The notes under the pieces: generated by a model
What the model was told of the DNA's origin: nothing
Database searches by the model: none
The model's input: the letters and a program-made list of their open reading frames with translations, nothing else
Assembly: GCF_000964225.1 (NCBI RefSeq)
Contig: NZ_BAMZ01000019.1
Coordinates: 1-64,000, forward strand
Length of the DNA: 64,000 nt
Direction: 5' to 3'
From: Acetobacter syzygii
GTDB taxonomy: Bacteria > Pseudomonadota > Alphaproteobacteria > Acetobacterales > Acetobacteraceae
Translations under genes and position numbers: made by a program
Part shown: piece after piece, positions 36,511 through 46,160 of the stretch
How the letters are laid out: every line of letters starts with the position of its first letter
Position numbering within the stretch: the first letter of the stretch is position 1

Positions 36511-37032
36511 GTGAGCAAAACTGAACCTCTGACGGATCCAGCCCCCACGATAGTCACCCACGCCGAAACCATTGATGCCCATGTTGGCAAACGCATTCGG
36601 CTACGCAGGACACTGCTGGGTCTTTCGCAGGAAAAACTGGGAGAGGCACTTGGGGTCACGTTTCAGCAAATTCAAAAATACGAACGGGGTACCAACCGGG
36701 TCGGAGCCTCCCGACTGTACGACATTGCAACAGCACTGGACGTACCGATCAGCTTTTTCTTTGACGATATGACAGCAAGGCAGGATCTGGGCATGAACAC
36801 CAAAGGATTTGCGGAAACACGCAAGCCTTTTGGTACACCGCCACCACCCGCCTTCCCTCCACCTCCCTTCCCCAACACAACCACACAAGCCATGACGGAA
36901 GAACAGGATCTTCTGGCCAGAAAGGAAACATTGGATCTGGTACGGGCCTATTACCAGATTCCGGATAAAACCTTACGGCAAAAAGTGCTTGATCTGGTCC
37001 AGTCCATGGCTAAACCGAGCTTTACGGATTAA
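36511..37032 (+). CDS. XRE-family transcriptional regulator with Pro-rich linker
   Basis: About 173 residues from GTG at 36511 (an in-frame TTG at 36454 would add 19). The helix-turn-helix spans roughly residues 25-80: VGKRIRLRRTLLGLSQEKLG, then FQQIQKYERGTNRVGASRLYDIA. A proline-rich linker (PPPPAFPPPPFP) joins it to a conserved C-terminal helix ending VLDLVQSMA. This layout is common among alphaproteobacterial chromosomal regulators. Targets are unknown; no restriction or toxin genes adjoin. Both starts have weak ribosome sites. Confidence 0.78.
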   Translation: MSKTEPLTDPAPTIVTHAETIDAHVGKRIRLRRTLLGLSQEKLGEALGVTFQQIQKYERGTNRVGASRLYDIATALDVPISFFFDDMTARQDLGMNTKGFAETRKPFGTPPPPAFPPPPFPNTTTQAMTEEQDLLARKETLDLVRAYYQIPDKTLRQKVLDLVQSMAKPSFTD

Positions 37033-37075
37033 CCCTCCCCTTTTTGCCAGCATAGCCCGGCTGGCCTGCGCACAA

Positions 37076-37109
37076 AAAAAGAGCGATGCTTGCAAGCACC
37101 GCTCTTTTT
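37076..37109. terminator. Bidirectional terminator between the XRE and DUF2076 genes
   Basis: Arms AAAAAGAGCG and CGCTCTTTTT, extended by TGCTT/AAGCA after one mismatch, enclose a minimal loop. T runs occur on both strands, serving both converging genes. Confidence 0.88.
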
Positions 37110-37138
37110 ATTACCTCAGCCCAAAGTCTGATGGCAGA

Positions 37139-37897
37139 TCAGAAGCTCTGGTCATCTCCACCGCCCCAATCACCACCACCGGCATCACCACCCCAGTCAC
37201 CACCGGCGTCAAATCCCTGATCGGCCTGCACACCGCCACCGGCAAAAGGGTCAGCTCCCGAATCACCATAGTTGTTCACAATGGTTTCATTGGTTGTGGT
37301 GCCACCCATGCCAGCATCTCCCACGCCCGCATCGTGGTGGCCGCTAAAAAGACTGGTCAGGGCATTGGCTGCCAGCATCCCACCTGCAACCCCGGTTGCC
37401 GTTGTAAGGGCACTGCCCAGAAAGCCCGAACCGCCCTGAAAAGCCGAAGGCTGCATACCATAAGGCATGGGCTGGGGCTGATACTGCGGAGGCATGGCTG
37501 GCCGACCACCCCACCCCGGAGGCGGAGCCGCCTGTGGCTGGGCAGACTGCCCGCCACCAAACAGACCACCAAAAAAACCACCCGACTTCTGCTGCCCTGC
37601 ATTTGCCTGCTGCTGCGCGGCCTGTAGAGCCTGCTGTGCCTGCTGGAGCTGGAACTGGAGCTGCTGAATCCGATTCTGTGCCTGCACCAGAGCGGCTTCC
37701 TGCACCACGGCCATCTGGGTCACGCGGTAGCGGGCTTCGGGGTATTTCTGGAATTCCTGTGCAATAAACTGGTCCGCCTGCGGGTCAATCGCTGGCAGGT
37801 TGGGCTGGGTCCCCGGCACGCTGCCAAAACTGCCCTGAGCAGCCCCACCAACACGGGCCATAAATTTTTCAATAAGGTCGCGTTCTTCGTTTGTCAT
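37139..37897 (-). CDS. DUF2076 family protein
   Basis: About 252 residues. The N-terminal MTNEERDLIEKFMARV, QADQFIAQEFQKYPEARYRVTQMAVVQEAALVQAQ and a Gln-rich coiled-coil match the DUF2076 family. A Gly/Pro-rich middle (GGFFGGLFGGGQ) leads to a hydrophobic glycine-rich helix and a long Gly/Asp/Trp-rich acidic tail. DUF2076 is thought to be periplasmic or membrane-associated in some species, but function is unknown and no signal peptide is visible. GGAAGG before the ATG at 37897 fixes the start. Confidence 0.85.
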   Translation of the reverse strand: MTNEERDLIEKFMARVGGAAQGSFGSVPGTQPNLPAIDPQADQFIAQEFQKYPEARYRVTQMAVVQEAALVQAQNRIQQLQFQLQQAQQALQAAQQQANAGQQKSGGFFGGLFGGGQSAQPQAAPPPGWGGRPAMPPQYQPQPMPYGMQPSAFQGGSGFLGSALTTATGVAGGMLAANALTSLFSGHHDAGVGDAGMGGTTTNETIVNNYGDSGADPFAGGGVQADQGFDAGGDWGGDAGGGDWGGGDDQSF

Positions 37898-38130
37898 TCC
37901 ATACCTTCCCGCCCTGCCGGGCACATTGCAGCACCAGAGCTTTCTGCCAGAACACTCTGACCAAGATGTGGCGTGCCGACAAGACTGTTACAAGAGAGTG
38001 TGCCAGCAGGGAAACCCTGCCATAAACGCCTCCTTCTCTTCCGGTCTTGCCCATGGGGCTGTATGGTGTGCCAAACCGTGCCCTGGGCACATCCAACCTG
38101 ATCGTCATATTGCGGAGTTTCATCCCTATC

Positions 38131-39015
38131 ATGGACCCGGCGTCTCCCCGCCCCACAGAGCGGGCTCTTTCCTTTCAGGATCTTATTCTGACCCTGCACC
38201 AGTTCTGGTCAAAACAGGGGTGCGCCATTCTCCAGCCCTATGATCAGGAAATAGGCGCGGGCACCCTCTCCCCCCACACAACACTGCGGGCTTTGGGTAG
38301 CAAGCCATGGAAGGCCGCATATGTGCAGCCTTGCCGCCGCCCGTCTGACGGACGTTACGGGGAAAATCCAAACCGGCTCCAGCACTATTACCAGTATCAG
38401 GTTCTGCTCAAACCCACACCGGAAGAAAGCCAGAAGCTCCTACTGGACAGCTACCGCGCCATTGGCATTGACCCGGACAAACACGACATCCGTTTTGTGG
38501 AAGATGACTGGGAAAACCCCACCATTGGCGCATGGGGGCTGGGATGGGAGGTCTGGTGCGATGGTATGGAGGTCACGCAGTTTACCTACTTCCAGCAAGT
38601 TGGGGGCATTCCCGTAACCTTGCCGTCCACGGAGTTGACGTACGGACTGGAACGTCTGGCCATGTATGTGCAGGGCGTCGAAAATGTTTACGACCTGGAT
38701 TATAATGGAGCAGGCCTGACCTATGGTGATGTATTCCTGCGCGCCGAGCAGGACTATTCACGCCATAACTTTGAACTGGCCAACACGGACCTGCTCTTCC
38801 AGCACTTTACCGATGCAGAAAAAGAAAGCGTCGCCTTGGCAGAAGCAGGCGTTGCCCAGCCCGCATATGACCAGTGCCTAAAAGCCAGCCATTTGTTCAA
38901 CCTGCTTGATGCACGCGGCGTCATCAGCGTAAGCGAACGCGCGGCCTACATTGGCCGGGTGCGCACACTGGCAAAACTCTGTTGCGAGACCTGGCTGGCA
39001 GGCGAGGACAAATAA
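38131..39015 (+). CDS. glyQ: Glycyl-tRNA synthetase alpha subunit
   Basis: About 294 residues, the class II catalytic subunit of the tetrameric (alpha2beta2) enzyme. Signature regions are [37 protein letters not shown], the motif 2 segment [19 protein letters not shown], and [13 protein letters not shown] (motif 3). It forms glycyl-AMP and charges tRNA-Gly with the beta subunit. The ATG at 38131 matches the family N-terminus; glyS follows after 4 nt. Confidence 0.96.
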   Translation: MDPASPRPTERALSFQDLILTLHQFWSKQGCAILQPYDQEIGAGTLSPHTTLRALGSKPWKAAYVQPCRRPSDGRYGENPNRLQHYYQYQVLLKPTPEESQKLLLDSYRAIGIDPDKHDIRFVEDDWENPTIGAWGLGWEVWCDGMEVTQFTYFQQVGGIPVTLPSTELTYGLERLAMYVQGVENVYDLDYNGAGLTYGDVFLRAEQDYSRHNFELANTDLLFQHFTDAEKESVALAEAGVAQPAYDQCLKASHLFNLLDARGVISVSERAAYIGRVRTLAKLCCETWLAGEDK

Positions 39016-39019
39016 AACC

Positions 39020-41080
39020 ATGCCCGAATTGCTGATAGAACTTTTTTCTGAAGAAATCCCTGCCCGTATGCAGCAACAGGCAGGCGAAAACCTGCTCCGC
39101 CTGTTAACCGACGCACTGGCTCCCCTCAACCCGGTTGATGCACGCAGCTACACAGGTCCACGCCGCATTGCCGCAACACTCAAGCTGGATAGCATGGTGC
39201 CAGGACGCACCATTTCCGAACGGGGTCCGCGTGAAGGCGCGCCGGAAAAAGCGCTGGAAGGCTTTACCCGCAAGCACGGTGTTAACAAAGACGTACTGAC
39301 CCTGCAAAACGGGTTCTGGGTTTTGGAACGCGAGGAAGCCCCTCTTGCGGCCGCCGTTCATATTGCTGCGGTCATGCCCGACCTGCTGCGCCGCTTCCCC
39401 TGGCCCAAATCCATGCGCTGGGGCAATGGCAGCACCATGACATGGGTCCGCCCCCTGCGCCGGATTGTGTGCCTGCTGGATGGGCAGATTGTTCCGTTCT
39501 CTATGGCAACGGCGGAGGATAATGGGCATCATCTTTGTGCCTCCAACCAGACCGAAGGACACCGCTTCCTCAATCCCGGTGTTATGGATGTTCACAACGC
39601 GGCACAATGGCAGCAGGAACTCCACGCCCGCCATGTTATGGTACATGCAGCCGAACGCCGCCAGACCATTACAACCGGGCTTAACGCCCTTGCCGCAGCA
39701 GAGGGGCTGAGCATTGTCCCCGATGCCGGACTGGTGGACGAGGTCGCGGGTCTGGTCGAATGGCCGGTGCCATTCCTCGGCCAGATCGACACGATTTTCA
39801 TGGATCTGCCACCCGAGGTCATGCAGGTGTCCATGCGGGTTAACCAGCGCTACTTTGCCTTGCGCAACAGCGATGGTTCCGCCGCACCGCGCTTTGCCTT
39901 TGTTGCCAATATTATTCCAACCGATGATGGCTCTCTGGTCGTCAGCGGTAACGAGCGCGTGCTCCGTGCCCGCTTTGCAGATGCCCGCCACTTCTGGAAT
40001 CTGGACCGCAAGCAAAGCCTTGCCTCCCGCGTGGAAGGGCTGAACAATATTACTTTCCATGCCAAGCTGGGCACACAGGGGGACCGTACCCGCCGGATGG
40101 TGCGTCTTGCGGGCATTCTGGCACAAAAAACTGGTGCCTCGCAGGAGCATTGCGAGCGGGCCGCCCTGTTGAGCAAAACAGACCTGACAACCGGCATGGT
40201 CGGGGAGTTTCCCGAACTGCAGGGGGTGATGGGTGGGTATTATGCCCGGCATGACAACGAACATGCCGATGTGGCACAGGCCATTAGCGAGCATTACACC
40301 CCTCGTGGCCCGGGTGATGAGGTACCAACAGCTCCTGTCTCTGTTGTTGTTGGGCTGGCTGATCGCTTTGATATGCTAACGGCATTTTTTGCTGCGGGCG
40401 AAAAACCATCCGGTTCCGGTGATCCGTTTGGACTGCGCCGCGCAGCTCTTGGCATTATCCGCCTGATCCGCGAAAACGGTTTACGTCTGGATCTGGTGGA
40501 AGTGTTTGTACTGGCAGCACAAGCCCTGCCCGAACTTTTGCGTACGGCACCGGATCTGGCTCTTCTGCCCCAGTTTATAGCCGAACGCCTGCGCGTACAG
40601 CTCCGTGCGGAAGGGGCTCGGCATGACTGCCTAGCCGCGATCTCTGTCGATAATGAAGATACCGACATTGTGCGCCTGCTGGCCCGTGCACAGGCACTCC
40701 AGACCATGCTGGAAACCGAAGACGGCAAAAATCTGCTGGCAGCAACCCGCCGCGCTGCCAATATTCTGCGCATTGAAGACAAAAAAGATGGCCCGCACGA
40801 GGGTATGCCCGACCCCGCCCTGTTCCAGCAAGAGGAAGAACGTACCCTCTACACCACGCTGCAAACGGTGGAACCCGCAGTGGAACAGGCATTTGCAGCA
40901 GAGCATTTTGCCGATGCCATGCGTGCTGCTGCAAGCCTGCGCCAGCCACTGGACTGCTTTTTTGAAGTTGTCACAGTCAACGCGCCAGAAGCAGAGCTGC
41001 GCCAGAACCGGCTTAAACTGCTATCGCGCCTTGTACGCATGATGCGGCTGATTGCGGACTTCAGCCAGATCGAGGGATAA
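39020..41080 (+). CDS. glyS: Glycyl-tRNA synthetase beta subunit
   Basis: About 686 residues. The N-terminal MPELLIELFSEEIPARMQ is diagnostic, as are YTGPRRIAA, the HD-like segment ERAALLSKTDLTTGMVGEFPELQG, HYTPRGPGDE and the C-terminal DALR-type anticodon domain (DCFFEVVTVNA). The beta subunit binds tRNA-Gly. The ATG is 4 nt after the glyQ stop with GAGGAC inside the glyQ end, so the pair is translationally linked. Confidence 0.96.
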   Translation: MPELLIELFSEEIPARMQQQAGENLLRLLTDALAPLNPVDARSYTGPRRIAATLKLDSMVPGRTISERGPREGAPEKALEGFTRKHGVNKDVLTLQNGFWVLEREEAPLAAAVHIAAVMPDLLRRFPWPKSMRWGNGSTMTWVRPLRRIVCLLDGQIVPFSMATAEDNGHHLCASNQTEGHRFLNPGVMDVHNAAQWQQELHARHVMVHAAERRQTITTGLNALAAAEGLSIVPDAGLVDEVAGLVEWPVPFLGQIDTIFMDLPPEVMQVSMRVNQRYFALRNSDGSAAPRFAFVANIIPTDDGSLVVSGNERVLRARFADARHFWNLDRKQSLASRVEGLNNITFHAKLGTQGDRTRRMVRLAGILAQKTGASQEHCERAALLSKTDLTTGMVGEFPELQGVMGGYYARHDNEHADVAQAISEHYTPRGPGDEVPTAPVSVVVGLADRFDMLTAFFAAGEKPSGSGDPFGLRRAALGIIRLIRENGLRLDLVEVFVLAAQALPELLRTAPDLALLPQFIAERLRVQLRAEGARHDCLAAISVDNEDTDIVRLLARAQALQTMLETEDGKNLLAATRRAANILRIEDKKDGPHEGMPDPALFQQEEERTLYTTLQTVEPAVEQAFAAEHFADAMRAAASLRQPLDCFFEVVTVNAPEAELRQNRLKLLSRLVRMMRLIADFSQIEG

Positions 41081-41085
41081 AAAAA

Positions 41086-41110
41086 CCACCTTCCAGCAAC
41101 TGGAAGGTGG
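41086..41110 (-). terminator. Terminator for the DUF1328 gene
   Basis: Arms CCACCTTCCAG and CTGGAAGGTGG enclose a CAA loop; on the minus strand a run of T residues follows directly, reading into the converging glyS end. Confidence 0.8.
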
Positions 41111-41140
41111 GAAACATAAAAGTAGCATTCAAATAGTTCA

Positions 41141-41172
41141 TGGCGCGCACCTTAAGTGCGCGCCATATTTTT
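41141..41172 (+). terminator. Terminator for glyQS
   Basis: Perfect arms TGGCGCGCAC and GTGCGCGCCA with loop CTTAA are followed by TATTTTTG on the plus strand. Confidence 0.85.
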
Positions 41173-41174
41173 GT

Positions 41175-41351
41175 TTACGGGCCAGAGCGGGACCGACCGC
41201 CAAAAAACAGGCTGATAATAAGCAGCACAACAAAAACGAACAAAAGCACCTTGGCTATTTCTGAAAAACCGGATGCAGCACCACTGAACCCGAACAAAGA
41301 AGCCAGCAGGGCAAAAATAAGAAAAACAATAATCCACCGTATAAGTGCCAT
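41175..41351 (-). CDS. DUF1328 small membrane protein
   Basis: A 58-residue protein with two hydrophobic helices separated by the conserved FGFSGAASGFSEIAKVLLFVF segment and a short basic tail, matching the DUF1328 (YtjA-like) family. Such proteins are often induced by general stress; the biochemical role is unknown. A strong GGAGG 5-6 nt before the ATG selects 41351 over 41363. It is flanked by its own terminator. Confidence 0.88.
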   Translation of the reverse strand: MALIRWIIVFLIFALLASLFGFSGAASGFSEIAKVLLFVFVVLLIISLFFGGRSRSGP

Positions 41352-41414
41352 TACGACCTCCACTCACCCACGGTCCTGCCATGAATGCTTCATGATCCTT
41401 CTAGAGGCTTAACG

Positions 41415-41450
41415 CACAATGGCGACCACGGTTCGGTGGTCGCCATTGTG
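41415..41450 (-). terminator. 15-bp perfect hairpin after the two-module secreted protein gene
   Basis: CACAATGGCGACCAC and GTGGTCGCCATTGTG are perfect complements around a 6-nt loop, 27 nt past the stop of the minus-strand gene. The T tract is poor, so it could be a terminator or a stable 3' end. Confidence 0.6.
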
Positions 41451-41476
41451 GACATAACACTTTGTATTGAGCGGAC

Positions 41477-42235
41477 TTAGTGCTCGTCCGCTCCGGGAAT
41501 AATATCATAACCAGCGCTCCCCGGTGCCGGACCGGGTGGAGGCGTATTCCCAACAGCAATACTGATCAACTTATCAGATGCGGGTCCAATCTCGCGCGCA
41601 TCAATCGCCACGCCCAAATCCCCGCTGCTGCCACCACCAACCGCATAAAGGGTCTGCCCGGGTCGCAGCAGATCGGCAACACGCCCCGCCTCGCGCGGGG
41701 ACAGATAAATAACCGAATGATCCTTGAGTATTGCCCCACACAAATGCCCACCAACATCGTACAGCGGCATCCAGACCTCCCCATGCAGCACAAGGTCTGG
41801 CCCTGCGATCATTTCGGGCGAATGCAAGGGCATTTCAATAAAGCTGTCCTGCACGGTGCGTCCACGCGGATTGGCAACACTAAACGCGCGAATAATAGGC
41901 AGAACCTGTCCTTTAATGCCGCGAATTTCTACCTTATCGCCAACCTTGACCAGCCCCGCAAATGTATGGGCCTGTTCGGGAGAAACAAAAACCTGCGTGC
42001 CATCATTAAGCACAAACCCGACAACACCACCGTGGGGGGCTGGCAAAAACTGCACGACACTCCCCGTAAACACGGGCAGGGCAGACAGGTCATACACGCC
42101 TGTTGCCTGCTTTTCCGTTGTTGTCTGCCTGGAGGCAAAAGATGCGGTACTGCTGCCTCCCCCCTTATGGGCAGGAGCAGCCACCGCAACCGAAGACGCC
42201 AGAATAAGACCAGACAAACTAAGCAAAAAGCGCAT
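41477..42235 (-). CDS. Secreted protein with two related beta-rich modules, function unknown
   Basis: About 252 residues from MRFLLSLSGLILASSVAVAA, a clear signal peptide. Two similar modules follow. The first (about residues 50-110) contains FTGSVVQFLPAPHGGVVGFVL, FVSPEQAHTFAGLVKVGD and VEIRG; the second (about 140-205) contains LHGEVWMPLYDVGGHLCGAIL, YLSPREAGRVADLLRPGQ and LYAVGG. The shared pattern (small domain, Gly-rich turn, V/YLSP-E-A-LV-PG) suggests a duplicated OB-like beta barrel. I recognise no family. It lies downstream of purH's 3' end on the same strand. Confidence 0.7.
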   Translation of the reverse strand: MRFLLSLSGLILASSVAVAAPAHKGGGSSTASFASRQTTTEKQATGVYDLSALPVFTGSVVQFLPAPHGGVVGFVLNDGTQVFVSPEQAHTFAGLVKVGDKVEIRGIKGQVLPIIRAFSVANPRGRTVQDSFIEMPLHSPEMIAGPDLVLHGEVWMPLYDVGGHLCGAILKDHSVIYLSPREAGRVADLLRPGQTLYAVGGGSSGDLGVAIDAREIGPASDKLISIAVGNTPPPGPAPGSAGYDIIPGADEH

Positions 42236-42354
42236 GGAACAACCACTAAGGACAGGCGCGCCCTGCCCATACAGGACAGAGCACGGCAATGCGTGAGACT
42301 CGGGTGCTATAGTCTGCCATGATGGACCATTCCCGCAAGAGCGGGAAAAGCGCG

Positions 42355-43932
42355 TCAGTGGCGGAAATGACGCATACCAGTAAACACCATGGCAATTCCG
42401 GCGGCATCTGCTGCGGCAATCACCTCATCATCCCTAATGGAACCACCGGGCTGAATAACGGCAGTCGCACCGGCTGCCACAATTGTTTCCAGTCCATCAG
42501 CAAAGGGGAAGAACGCATCGGACGCAGCCACAGAACCTTGCGTAAGCGGTGCGGACTGGCCCGCAGCCTTGGCTGCCTCGCCGCTTTTGCTGGCGGCAAT
42601 CCGCGCGGAGTCCACACGGCTCATCTGGCCTGCACCAATGCCCACTGTTGCGCAATCCTTAGCGTAAACAATGGCATTGGACTTAACATGCTTTGCCACG
42701 CGGAAAGCAAAGATCAGATCCCGCATTTCCTGCTCGGTTGGTGCACGCTTTGTTACGACCTTCAGGCCTTCTGGGGTTATCTGTCCGTTATCGCGGGTCT
42801 GGGCCAGAAAACCACCGGCGACAGAACGCACAACCGTACCTGCCGCAGCGGGGTCAGGCAGGCCACCAGTCAGCAGCAGGCGCAAATTCTTTTTGCGGGC
42901 CAGCAGCGCCTTGGCATCTTCTTCCGCATCTGGTGCAACAATGACCTCGGTAAAAATGGTCGAGATTTTTTCTGCCGTTGCAGCATCCAGCGGACGGTTA
43001 AGGGCAACAATCCCACCGAAAGCAGAAACCGGGTCACACCGTAGGGCCTGATCCCAGGCCGTGGTCAATGCGCCAGAAACAGCGACGCCACAAGGGTTGG
43101 CATGCTTTACAATAACAACTGCCGGGGCATCAAATTCAGCAACGGCTTCGAACGCTGCATCCGTGTCGTTGATATTATTATACGAGAGCGCCTTGCCCTG
43201 CACCTGCACAGCAGTTGCCACACCCGGACGGGTGCTGCCATCGCGGTAGAATGCAGCCTGCTGGTGGGGGTTCTCACCATACCGCAGGATTTCCGCCCGC
43301 TGACCAGCCAAGGCAAACCGTTCGGGAAAAGCATCCTGCGCCTGCGCAGCAAACCATGCGGCAATCGCCGCATCGTATGCAGCCGTGCGGGCATAAGCAG
43401 CACCGGCATAAAAACGCCGCATATCCAGCGTGGTACCACCGTTACCCAACGCGTCAATCAACCCTTCATACTGGGCCGGGTCAGTCAGCACCACCACATG
43501 GGCGTGGTTCTTGGCTGCGGCACGGATCAGGGCTGGGCCACCAATATCGATGTTTTCAATGCAGGTTTCCGCATCTGCACCAGAGGCAACCGTTTTTTCA
43601 AAAGGGTACAGATTAACGGCAACCAGATCGATCGGGCCAATGCCATGTTCTTGCATCTGCGCCACATGGGCAGGCAGGTCGCGACGGCCAAGAATGCCGC
43701 CGTGAATTTTGGGCACCAGCGTTTTAACACGACCATCCAGAATTTCGGGAAAGCCCGTGTAATCCGAAACTTCCGTAACCGGCACGTTAGCATCCCGCAG
43801 AGCCTTGGCGGAACCACCCGTGGACAGGATTTCCGCCCCCTGCGCAGCAAGAGCGCGGGCCAGATCAAGCAGGCCGGTTTTATCGGAAACGGAAATAAGG
43901 GCGCGACGGATAGGAAGCGTCGTCTGGCTCAT
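42355..43932 (-). CDS. purH: Bifunctional AICAR transformylase / IMP cyclohydrolase
   Basis: About 525 residues performing the last two steps of IMP synthesis. The N-terminal IMP cyclohydrolase contains [31 protein letters not shown] and [12 protein letters not shown]; the C-terminal transformylase includes [30 protein letters not shown] and [10 protein letters not shown] (catalytic K and H), ending [24 protein letters not shown]. The start [10 protein letters not shown] at 43932 has AAGG 8 nt upstream and matches homologues. Confidence 0.97.
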   Translation of the reverse strand: MSQTTLPIRRALISVSDKTGLLDLARALAAQGAEILSTGGSAKALRDANVPVTEVSDYTGFPEILDGRVKTLVPKIHGGILGRRDLPAHVAQMQEHGIGPIDLVAVNLYPFEKTVASGADAETCIENIDIGGPALIRAAAKNHAHVVVLTDPAQYEGLIDALGNGGTTLDMRRFYAGAAYARTAAYDAAIAAWFAAQAQDAFPERFALAGQRAEILRYGENPHQQAAFYRDGSTRPGVATAVQVQGKALSYNNINDTDAAFEAVAEFDAPAVVIVKHANPCGVAVSGALTTAWDQALRCDPVSAFGGIVALNRPLDAATAEKISTIFTEVIVAPDAEEDAKALLARKKNLRLLLTGGLPDPAAAGTVVRSVAGGFLAQTRDNGQITPEGLKVVTKRAPTEQEMRDLIFAFRVAKHVKSNAIVYAKDCATVGIGAGQMSRVDSARIAASKSGEAAKAAGQSAPLTQGSVAASDAFFPFADGLETIVAAGATAVIQPGGSIRDDEVIAAADAAGIAMVFTGMRHFRH

Positions 43933-44027
43933 GGAGGGACCTTTCGCACGGCAAAAAACGTAATGCGGCTGATTAGCCAACATGCCGCGCGCAGGCAACC
44001 AGCCGAAGGAAAGAAGATGGACTGTAC

Positions 44028-44765
44028 TTACCGGCGGGTAAACGTCCAGTACAGTGGCTGACGGCCTGCCGCTATGGCTTTGGCCTCATACCGGGTGGGG
44101 AACCAGCCATCTGGCCGCACCGTGGCAGGCGGTGGAGCCTCAAAATACGGCTGGGCCGACATGACCTCCTGCACCCATGCCTGATAGGTCGGGTCGTCAC
44201 TGGCAACACGCCATACAGAACCGGGCTTGAGCACACGGGCGCACAAGGCAACATTCTGCGGATGCACAAAGCGGCGTTTGGCGTGCCGGGCCTTGGGCCA
44301 TGGGTCAGGGAACATCAGAAACAGACGGTCCAGACTGGCGTCGGGCAAAGCCCGCAACACAAGCCGTGCATCATCATCCCACAAACGGAGCATATCTGGC
44401 AGAGGGGCTGTTGCCTCCTGCTCTACAGGCACCAGTTTGTTGAGCAACGAACATAGACCGTTGTGAAAAACTTCGGAGGCAATATAGCCAACTTCGGGAT
44501 GGGCATTGGTCTGGGCCAGCACATGCTCGCCCCCACCAAACCCGACCTCGAACCAGATCTGTTCTGGCGTATGCCCAAAAACAGATGCCGGGTCTGCTGC
44601 CCGCTCCAGCGGAAACCGCAGGCGGGGCAGTGTTTCATCCAGCAGGCGCTCCTGACGGGGGCGCAAGGGGTGCCCTCGCTGGCGGCCATAGAGCCTTTCC
44701 GGCGGGGGCTTTACATCCACTGCTTCTGGCTGGCCAGTAACGGGCTGCCCCTTTGCCTCCGTCAT
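44028..44765 (-). CDS. trmB: tRNA (guanine-N7-)-methyltransferase
   Basis: About 245 residues. The Rossmann SAM-binding motif is [15 protein letters not shown], followed by [14 protein letters not shown] and the catalytic [22 protein letters not shown]. TrmB methylates G46 of tRNA variable loops. ATG at 44765 is favoured over 44771. It starts 18 nt after the metK stop, so the SAM-producing enzyme and a SAM-using enzyme share a transcript. Confidence 0.94.
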   Translation of the reverse strand: MTEAKGQPVTGQPEAVDVKPPPERLYGRQRGHPLRPRQERLLDETLPRLRFPLERAADPASVFGHTPEQIWFEVGFGGGEHVLAQTNAHPEVGYIASEVFHNGLCSLLNKLVPVEQEATAPLPDMLRLWDDDARLVLRALPDASLDRLFLMFPDPWPKARHAKRRFVHPQNVALCARVLKPGSVWRVASDDPTYQAWVQEVMSAQPYFEAPPPATVRPDGWFPTRYEAKAIAAGRQPLYWTFTRR

Positions 44766-44783
44766 GAACATTACGCCTTTAAA

Positions 44784-45971
44784 TCAACGCTTCAGGGCGC
44801 TGCGCAGGGCGTCCACCAGATCGGTGCGTTCCCACGTAAAGGTGTCCAGCTTGTCATCCGGCGTACGGCCAAAGTGCCCGTAAGCGGAGGTCGTGGCATA
44901 GATCGGACGGTTCAGGCGCAGGTGTTTGCGAATACCACGCGGCGTCAGGTCCATGACCTCCCGCAGGATATTGCCCAGACGTGCTTCATCCACATCCTTG
45001 CCGGTTTCATCCAGATCCACATAAACGGACAACGGATGAGACACGCCAATGGCGTAAGAAAGCTGAATGGTGCAACGGTCAGCCAGACCAGCCGCCACAA
45101 CGTTTTTGGCAAGGTAACGGCAGGCATAGGCCGCAGAACGGTCAACCTTTGTCGGATCCTTACCGGAGAACGCACCACCACCATGCGGCGCTGCACCACC
45201 GTAGGTGTCCACAATGATCTTACGCCCGGTCAGGCCGCAATCCCCATCGGGGCCACCAATGACGAACACACCGGTCGGGTTGGCATAAAATTCATTTTCC
45301 GGCGGCATCCAGCCTTCGGGCAGAACGCCCCGTGTCACGTCAAACAGACGGTCACGCAGGGCTGCCTGATCTGCACCTTCATCATGCTGCGTGGAGATCA
45401 CAACCGAGGTTGCGCCAACCGGACGACCGTTCACATAACGCAGGGTCACCTGGCTTTTGGCATCGGGCTGCAAACCTGCAACGCGCGAGTCACCAGCGCG
45501 ACGCAGGTCACGGATGGTGTGCAGAATACGGTGCGCATAATACAGCGGCGCAGGCATAAGGGTATCTGTCTCGTTAGAGGCATAACCGAACATAATGCCC
45601 TGATCGCCTGCACCTTCGTCCTTGTCCGAGGTGCTGTCCACACCAACTGCAATGTCCGCGGACTGTGCATGAAGGTAATTGGATGCTTCCGCATGACGCC
45701 AGGAAAAACCGGTCTGATCGTAACCAATGTCCTTCACGGCTTCACGGGCCAGATGGATCAGGTGATCAGATGTTACGGAATCCGGACCACGGACTTCGCC
45801 AGCGAGAACGATACGGTTGGTCGTTACCAACGTTTCACACGCCACGCGGGCTTCCGGGTCTGCCGCAAGATACGCGTCCAGAACGGTATCGCTGATCCGG
45901 TCAGCAACTTTATCGGGATGACCTTCGGAAACGGATTCCGAAGTAAACAGAAAATCGCCGTCTTTACGCAT
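44784..45971 (-). CDS. metK: S-adenosylmethionine synthetase
   Basis: About 395 residues. MetK makes SAM from methionine and ATP. Motifs: [20 protein letters not shown] at the N-terminus, [14 protein letters not shown], and the P-loop-like [16 protein letters not shown]. The start MRKDGDFLF at 45971 matches homologues; in-frame codons back to 46064 would add an unrelated stretch. No strong Shine-Dalgarno is visible, and the leader can form hairpins. trmB follows directly. Confidence 0.97.
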   Translation of the reverse strand: MRKDGDFLFTSESVSEGHPDKVADRISDTVLDAYLAADPEARVACETLVTTNRIVLAGEVRGPDSVTSDHLIHLAREAVKDIGYDQTGFSWRHAEASNYLHAQSADIAVGVDSTSDKDEGAGDQGIMFGYASNETDTLMPAPLYYAHRILHTIRDLRRAGDSRVAGLQPDAKSQVTLRYVNGRPVGATSVVISTQHDEGADQAALRDRLFDVTRGVLPEGWMPPENEFYANPTGVFVIGGPDGDCGLTGRKIIVDTYGGAAPHGGGAFSGKDPTKVDRSAAYACRYLAKNVVAAGLADRCTIQLSYAIGVSHPLSVYVDLDETGKDVDEARLGNILREVMDLTPRGIRKHLRLNRPIYATTSAYGHFGRTPDDKLDTFTWERTDLVDALRSALKR

Positions 45972-46020
45972 GATGGTGCCGTTCGCCCCACGCCAATGAA
46001 AAAAGGAAACAGGTAACCAT

Positions 46021-46081
46021 CCCCAAAAAAAGGGGACGAGACCGTATGGCGGGATAGACAGCAATGGTCAAGGGCCATACG
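46021..46081 (-). promoter_or_regulatory. Structured leader of metK, unknown class
   Basis: On the minus strand CGTATGGC pairs with GCCATACG (8 bp, 23-nt loop; 46081-46074 with 46050-46043), followed by a CCCC-T7-GGGG hairpin at 46035-46021, all within 110 nt of the metK start. I looked for SAM-II and SAM/SAH riboswitch cores and did not find them. A regulatory role is inference. Confidence 0.35.
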
Positions 46082-46160
46082 CCTCCTGCGCAAAAGGCAA
46101 GCCCCTGTTTTCAGCCCTGCACCAGACGCGGAGCACGCCCCAACCCGCCAGGGTAAATCC

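Noticed and set aside
39104-40294. 396-codon frame opposite glyS
   Set aside because: Antisense to glyS with atypical residue use and no motifs.
44463-46016. 517-codon frame opposite metK and trmB
   Set aside because: Spans two well-defined genes on the other strand with no recognisable motif or start signal.
45972-46160. SAM-II or SAM/SAH riboswitch before metK
   Set aside because: The core conserved strings of these classes were not found; only generic hairpins remain, reported as such.
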